Of a stretch of DNA of 64,000 nucleotides, positions 60,167 through 64,000 are shown piece after piece. The notes below the pieces were generated by a model. It searched no databases. It saw only the letters and a program-made list of their open reading frames with translations, and was not told the DNA's origin. A program made the position numbers and the translations under genes. The stretch lies in assembly GCA_035578905.1 (NCBI GenBank), contig JAQJVL010000160.1, forward strand, positions 1 through 64,000. Direction: 5' to 3'. Source of the stretch: Stictocephala bisonia. Its lineage: Eukaryota > Arthropoda > Insecta > Hemiptera > Membracidae. Numbering within the stretch: the first letter of the stretch is position 1; the number at the start of each line of letters is the position of its first letter.

Positions 60167-60320
60167 TGTTTTATTTTAATAAGTTTAAAATACGACCTAT
60201 AAAAATTTTCTATTACTTAATTAAATGTAAATGAAATTTTACATATATTGTAATTCTCTAATAAATTGTTAACAAATTATTTTTATAATATTTTTGAATA
60301 AATTAATACTTGTACTATAT

Positions 60321-60339
60321 AGCCCCACGTTGGGCGCCA
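60321..60339 (-). promoter_or_regulatory. Primer-binding site, tRNA-Lys(CUU)
   Basis: The plus strand reads AGCCCCACGTTGGGCGCCA, identical to the 3' 19 bases including CCA of eukaryotic tRNA-Lys(CUU) as I remember it. The sense strand is thus complementary to that tRNA. Three bases separate it from the 5' LTR. It is a primer site and not a tRNA gene, since no cloverleaf precedes it. Confidence 0.92.
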
Positions 60340-60342
60340 ATC

Positions 60343-61575
60343 TGTAACATTGTTACTTCTTATTTATTATATTAATTTAATCTATTGATTAAATTAATCA
60401 ATGCTGTTTATTAAATCAGAATCATTTAATTTATTTCTTTTTTGTCCCAAGTTATTGGGTGAAAATTTGTAACTTGCTACCTTTAGGAGGTTGTTACATT
60501 ACTTTGATTATTCTGTTATTTTTTATTAAAATAATAAAAGTTAATTTAATTTAATTTTAATTTAGAGCATGATTTTTTATTACTTCTCAGGGTCGTTAAG
60601 GTAAATCGGTGGAACTATATAGTACAATAACTTCAAAGTTATTTTATACAAACATTCCTTTATTCACATTGTTATAAACATGAAGCTACTTTTGTTCACA
60701 AATAATTGTGATTATAATAAGAAATGTTATAATGATTTCAACTTGTTTTATAAGACAAAATATTGAATAATATTTTCTAACTAAGACTTATCTGGACACA
60801 ATGAAGTTCTTGTAGCACACGATACAAACAAATTTATTTTTGAATTCATTCATATGAAATATGAAAATCTTTTAATATTTAATTCACTACTTATTTTTAA
60901 ACTGATTTATTTAATGTAACTAAATCATTATGAAAAATTTTAGTAACACGTTGAAGTCCAGTGGACCTGTCCAACGTTACTTAAATGACTGTGTGTGTGG
61001 GACTGATCGAGACCCTTGGCGTTGGTCTCTCAACCGTTGGACTCTAATCCCCCCACTTTTACTTTTTCTTCCGGTGTCAATTTCCTTTGGGTACAAGACT
61101 GTAGCCCTTCCGGTTGTACCACGAGGTAGCAGTTTTGACAGCTGCTGCGATCTACGGGCATATTTGGAACCACATGTCCCGTTCTGATTGGTTCCTTTAA
61201 AAGATTGACTCTTGCGTCGTTCCACTGCGCCAGATCCGGGGTGGAGCCTATGGAACGTTCTAACCGACCTGCTGAGTCTTGTCCCACGCTAATTTCGTCT
61301 TATCTTTGTTGACTGTTATGTCTCAGACATTCCCACATGTTTTGATAATTCTTGGAACAGGCCCACCCATCCTGTTTCAAACAAAGGGTTTTGTTTGAGA
61401 AGACATATTTCTGTCTCCCCGTCTATCCAACTGGTGTTTTTCTCACGACAATTCTCTAACATAATTTGAACCTTCTTTATTTATTTCAATTGAATATATT
61501 CCTTTCCTTTTACGTAATAATTTATTATTTATTTAAATTAATTAATTCATCTATCAATTTGGTGGACCTGTTACA
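60343..61575 (-). repeat. 5' LTR (1233 bp)
   Basis: Partner of 52491-53723, with a single difference seen. It should hold the promoter that drives the coiled-coil frame. I did not locate a certain TATA box. It ends, on the sense strand, AACAATGTTACA three bases before the primer site. Confidence 0.96.
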
Positions 61576-61990
61576 ATATTTTGACACGTTTAATTTTTAT
61601 ACATATGGTAATTGGAGACTACACGATGATGATCTATTATTATTTTTACTTTAAATAAAGCCAAAGAAGTTCATACATTATGAATAATAAAGCTTAAAAG
61701 TTTTAATTTTATTTTTTATAATTTGTATACCAAAAGTCCAGGAAACTGGACGTTGGCACTTTGTGATCATTAAAAAAACATTCAGGTACTCGATCGTCGG
61801 CACTAAAAGAGTTAGTGACTAAAAAAATCATGTGAATCATTTATCACATGATTTCACTACACCACTATTTAGATTTACCTTACAAAGTTTTTTTCGTAAG
61901 GGAAACTGGCTTAAAGGAATTTTTCAGCGTTTTTAGGATGAAATTCTATGTGCAGAAGTATGGTGAGATGGAGAGAAGAGATCATACAGG

Positions 61991-62112
61991 ATGATACCTC
62001 TGCGGCCACGCAGACTTTGCGCAGTGTTTCTGGCCTGCATACTCACCCTATATCTCTTCATCTTCACCTGGCTGGCCGACACAGACTTGGAAACTGTCTT
62101 TTACAAAGTCTG
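61991..62112 (+). CDS. A4GALT: Alpha-1,4-galactosyltransferase, exon 1 (signal anchor)
   Basis: The exon encodes MIPLRPRRLCAVFLACILTL and then YLFIFTWLADTDLETVFYKV, a short basic cytosolic tail followed by one hydrophobic segment (residues 9-28). This is the type II signal anchor of a Golgi glycosyltransferase. An in-frame TGA at 61964-61966 makes ATG 61991 the first start. A possible leader acceptor (TTTTTAG) precedes position 61937. The donor GTAAGT follows 62112, leaving phase 2. The gene continues in two more exons. The family transfers Gal or GalNAc in alpha-1,4 linkage to glycolipids. Insects have one or more copies, so orthology to a particular one is unsettled. Confidence 0.87.
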
Positions 62113-63006
62113 GTAAGTGGATTGAAATATATTTTATATAAAATGTATTTAACAATTTGCAACAATGTACCAAGTATTAATGTAATTTTTACATGGATAT
62201 TTGGAAACTACATGGGTATTTCAACGCATGGGAAATTTTAAGCATTGGATCTGTACTGAAGCTGGTTTAACTTTTGTAGTGACTTTTAACTTAGCCAATA
62301 GAGACATAAAATTTGGTTTAAAATAAATTAAGTTGAAGGCATTAATGGTAGTGACATTAACCCTACCGCGTGTAGAGCACAATAATACCAAGTCATCATC
62401 GGTGTTGAAACAGATGAGCAGTGTACAACGCTGAGGATCGTCAATTCGAATCCAGTTTGAGCTGGTACATTTTACCGTGCAATGGCATAGAGGCACTTCT
62501 CTGTGGCTTTGTGGTGTAAGGCCCACCTTAAATAAATGGTGTCTATCATGAAGGGCGGAAGTTGATTGGATCAGTAAATGTTTATATTATACTTGCACCA
62601 TACAACACCTGTTTCACTACTTTTTACTTGTGATAAGAGGAGGAGGACACGTTTTCTTATTTATTTTAAATTGGATACATTTTTATATTTATTTAGAACA
62701 TATACTATGCAAAGTACATCAAAAGACCTGTAAATATCTAGGCATAAAAAAATAGACATTAAAAAACTGGACAATAAAATTAATAGATAAAAATTAGGAC
62801 ATATAAAAAAATCAAACGATGAAGGAATAACCACCCAACAGCATAACTTCAACGATTCAATGTTGTAGATATGTATGTGATAAACATAAGGTGCTGGAGT
62901 AATGTTAGTTAATTTTATATAATTGTACGCCTGTCTTTCCTTTACTGTACACCTTGTACCAAAATTGTTTAAGTTAGAATTTTAGTTTGTAGAATCAATG
63001 TTTCAG
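62113..63006 (+). other. A4GALT-like gene, intron 1 (894 bp)
   Basis: GTAAGT donor and TTTCAG acceptor. Within it, about 62360-62560 contains a tRNA B-box-like AATTCGAATCC and ends near TTAAATAAATGG. This could be another SINE, but there is no second copy to compare. Confidence 0.6.
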
Positions 63007-63178
63007 GTACATTAATGGATTTACCAACTCCAGTGAGTCGGTGGAGATTGCCTGCTACTATGACACCAATAGCAACACCCTGTCCGAACTGGAAACTTCA
63101 ATCACTCCTGATACCAGTATTTTCTTCCTGGAGACCTCTTGCCGAGACTCCGTCGGGATTCACCTCAACCCACGTCAG
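63007..63178 (+). CDS. A4GALT: Alpha-1,4-galactosyltransferase, exon 2
   Basis: The first G completes W41 with exon 1. The exon then encodes YINGFTNSSESVEIACYYDT through TSIFFLETSCRDSVGIHLNP to RQ. The FFLETSC block followed by ...RQ-ACAVESAA is a hallmark of the lactosylceramide 4-alpha-galactosyltransferase family in animals. It forms the stem and the start of the catalytic domain in the Golgi lumen. The donor GTATAT after 63178 is weaker than average but in frame (phase 0). The exon is exactly 172 bp and has no stop. Confidence 0.88.
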
Positions 63179-63380
63179 GTATATATTTAGCCTGCAATAG
63201 TGAGTGAAACTTAGTGCTTCTATGATTGCTTGAGAATTTGACACAACATTCCATCCATATTCAAGAATGTTTTGTGTTTTTTTTTTTCACCATTTTTAAA
63301 GAAAATGAAATATAAATAAAGCAAGAAAAGAGTTATATTCAAACGCAAATTATAAATTTTGTTGTGTTCTTTTTTTCTAG

Positions 63381-63691
63381 GCATGTGCGGTGGAGTCAGC
63401 GGCCAAGATGAACCCAGAGTCGACGGTATATGTTCTGTTTCCCTCACCAGTTGTAGATAACAGTTCTACACATACGTTAAGTGTAAAACAGCTCTTGAAA
63501 TACCCCAATGTGAAATTGCGCCACATTAATATGGAGAGATACTTTCAGAACACGCCATTGGAGCAGTGGTTTCTCTCTGGACAGCTGCTCACTAGTCGCT
63601 GGCCCCGATCTCATACCAGTGATATACTACGATATCTTACACTCTGGAAGTTTGGAGGGATCTACCTCGACTTGGATGTTGTTGTTACTAA
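63381..63691 (+). CDS. A4GALT: Alpha-1,4-galactosyltransferase, exon 3 with DXD motif
   Basis: After a long T-rich tract and CTAG acceptor the exon encodes ACAVESAAKMNPESTVYVLF through HTSDILRYLTLWKFGGIYLD to LDVVVT. The DXD motif (D195-L-D197 in the joined protein) binds the divalent metal and sugar nucleotide in the glycosyltransferase sugar-binding family (Gly_transf_sug). The preceding SDILRYLTLWKFGGIY block is diagnostic. The donor GTGAGT follows 63691 in phase 2. The remaining C-terminal half, including the Gb3-synthase domain, lies beyond the right edge. An internal ATG at 63408 is not the start. Confidence 0.92.
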
Positions 63692-64000
63692 GTGAGTTAG
63701 AATTTTACTAAAACAGAATAATGAAGTGAATTTTATGTATTTATATTATTATAAATTATATAATTGAGCCGGGTTGAAAGTGACTGCATAGTATATTTAG
63801 CGCATTTAGGGGTTCCAGCAACAAAGGGTAAGTGTTCCATCACTCCGCCTCTAGTCGGCGTGTGTGTGAGGGGAGTGGGGACAACAGACTCAATCAGCTG
63901 GTGAAGTTAAGTGAAGAAATCTGCTTCAATTATAAAAATCAATATAATACAGCCATAATCTTGTATATTCTCATTTTTGTAGTAAAATTGTATACAAAGT
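63692..64000 (+). other. Start of A4GALT-like intron 3
   Basis: Intronic by position. A GC-richer block at about 63770-63910 with GAGCCGGGTTGAAAGTGAC may be part of a repeat. No exon is visible before the window ends. Confidence 0.5.

Larger units (their letters stand above)
52491..61575 (-). mobile_element. Non-autonomous LTR retrotransposon (9.1 kb)
   Basis: Two 1233-bp direct LTRs start TGTAACA and end TGTTACA. ATAT flanks both outer sides, consistent with a 4-bp target duplication. The primer-binding site lies beside the right LTR (60321-60339) and the polypurine tract beside the left (53724-53740), so the element reads on the minus strand. The only long frame is a coiled-coil gag-like protein at 60166-58721. 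No protease, RT, RNase H or integrase frame exists in the ~6.6-kb interior. This is a large retrotransposon derivative mobilised in trans, related by primer and duplication size to Ty3/gypsy-type elements, which is an inference. Confidence 0.92.
52087..61811. repeat. Possible piggyBac-like MITE, split by the LTR element
   Basis: CCCTTTCAGTCAC abuts TTAA at 52083-52086, and the inverse CACTAAAAGAG abuts TTAG at 61812-61815. The two ends fall on opposite sides of the LTR element. Without that element the host would be about 640 bp. The match CYCTTTYAGT is short and the right TTAA is altered, so this is tentative. Confidence 0.3.

Noticed and set aside
58833..60179. Plus-strand frames of 88 to 150 codons rich in Ser, Leu and Phe opposite the coiled-coil gene
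   Set aside because: Antisense shadows of the biased coding strand of the LTR element's 481-aa frame.
60321..60339. Exact 3' end of tRNA-Lys, considered as a tRNA gene
   Set aside because: No D-arm or anticodon arm precedes it, and the position three bases from the LTR identifies it as a primer-binding site.
53078..61287. Three small frames repeated identically at 53078-53435 and 60930-61287
   Set aside because: They are within the two LTRs and are copies by construction; no coding signal.
1..64000. CRISPR arrays, bacterial operons or rRNA genes
   Set aside because: No regularly spaced repeats with unique spacers, no operon-like gene clusters and no rRNA-like sequence were seen; introns and transposons show a eukaryotic nuclear genome.

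Overview
This is an AT-rich animal nuclear segment with small spliced exons, long introns and very many transposons. DNA transposons, non-LTR elements, tRNA-like SINEs and one LTR element are stacked inside one another. The repeat types and the two host genes (DBR1, alpha-1,4-galactosyltransferase) point to an insect. A hemipteran with a large genome is my guess, but the sequence does not prove it. Nothing bacterial is present.

Only two host genes are recognisable, one at each edge. On the minus strand, 6258-10513 holds the first two coding exons of the lariat-debranching enzyme DBR1. Its metal-ligand residues C8, H10, D39 and N84 are in place, and the rest must lie beyond the left edge. On the plus strand, 61991-63691 holds the first three coding exons of a Golgi alpha-1,4-galactosyltransferase (A4GALT family). 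They run from the signal anchor to the DXD motif, and the gene continues past the right edge.

The roughly 51 kb between them is transposon sediment. From 1.4 to 9.3 kb there are small non-autonomous elements: a foldback, a SINE split by a hAT MITE, a Helitron 5' end, a piggyBac-type MITE and a 36-bp minisatellite split by a second hAT MITE. From 12.3 to 16.7 kb lies a compound inverted array of a ~750-bp repeat, with two further MITEs inserted. From 17.7 to 20.4 kb are non-LTR remnants, one carrying another copy of the minisatellite.

From 26.7 to 35.7 kb a decayed minus-strand CR1/Jockey-like element is split twice: by a plus-strand non-LTR copy, and by a 3.18-kb Tc1/mariner-superfamily transposon with ~415-bp inverted repeats and a DD82E catalytic spacing. 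From 36.5 to 38.0 kb a hAT-like element contains a piggyBac-like MITE. Then follow RT and mariner remnants, and a structurally complete piggyBac (42668-45249) with an uninterrupted 588-codon transposase between TTAA sites.

From 52491 to 61575 there is a very young, minus-strand LTR retrotransposon: 1233-bp LTRs, a tRNA-Lys(CUU) primer site, a polypurine tract and an ATAT target duplication. It encodes only a 481-aa coiled-coil protein and has ~5 kb of non-coding, C-poor interior, so it must be mobilised by another element. The most unusual items are this element, the DD82E transposon, the 12-17 kb compound foldback and the dispersed G-quadruplex-capable minisatellite.
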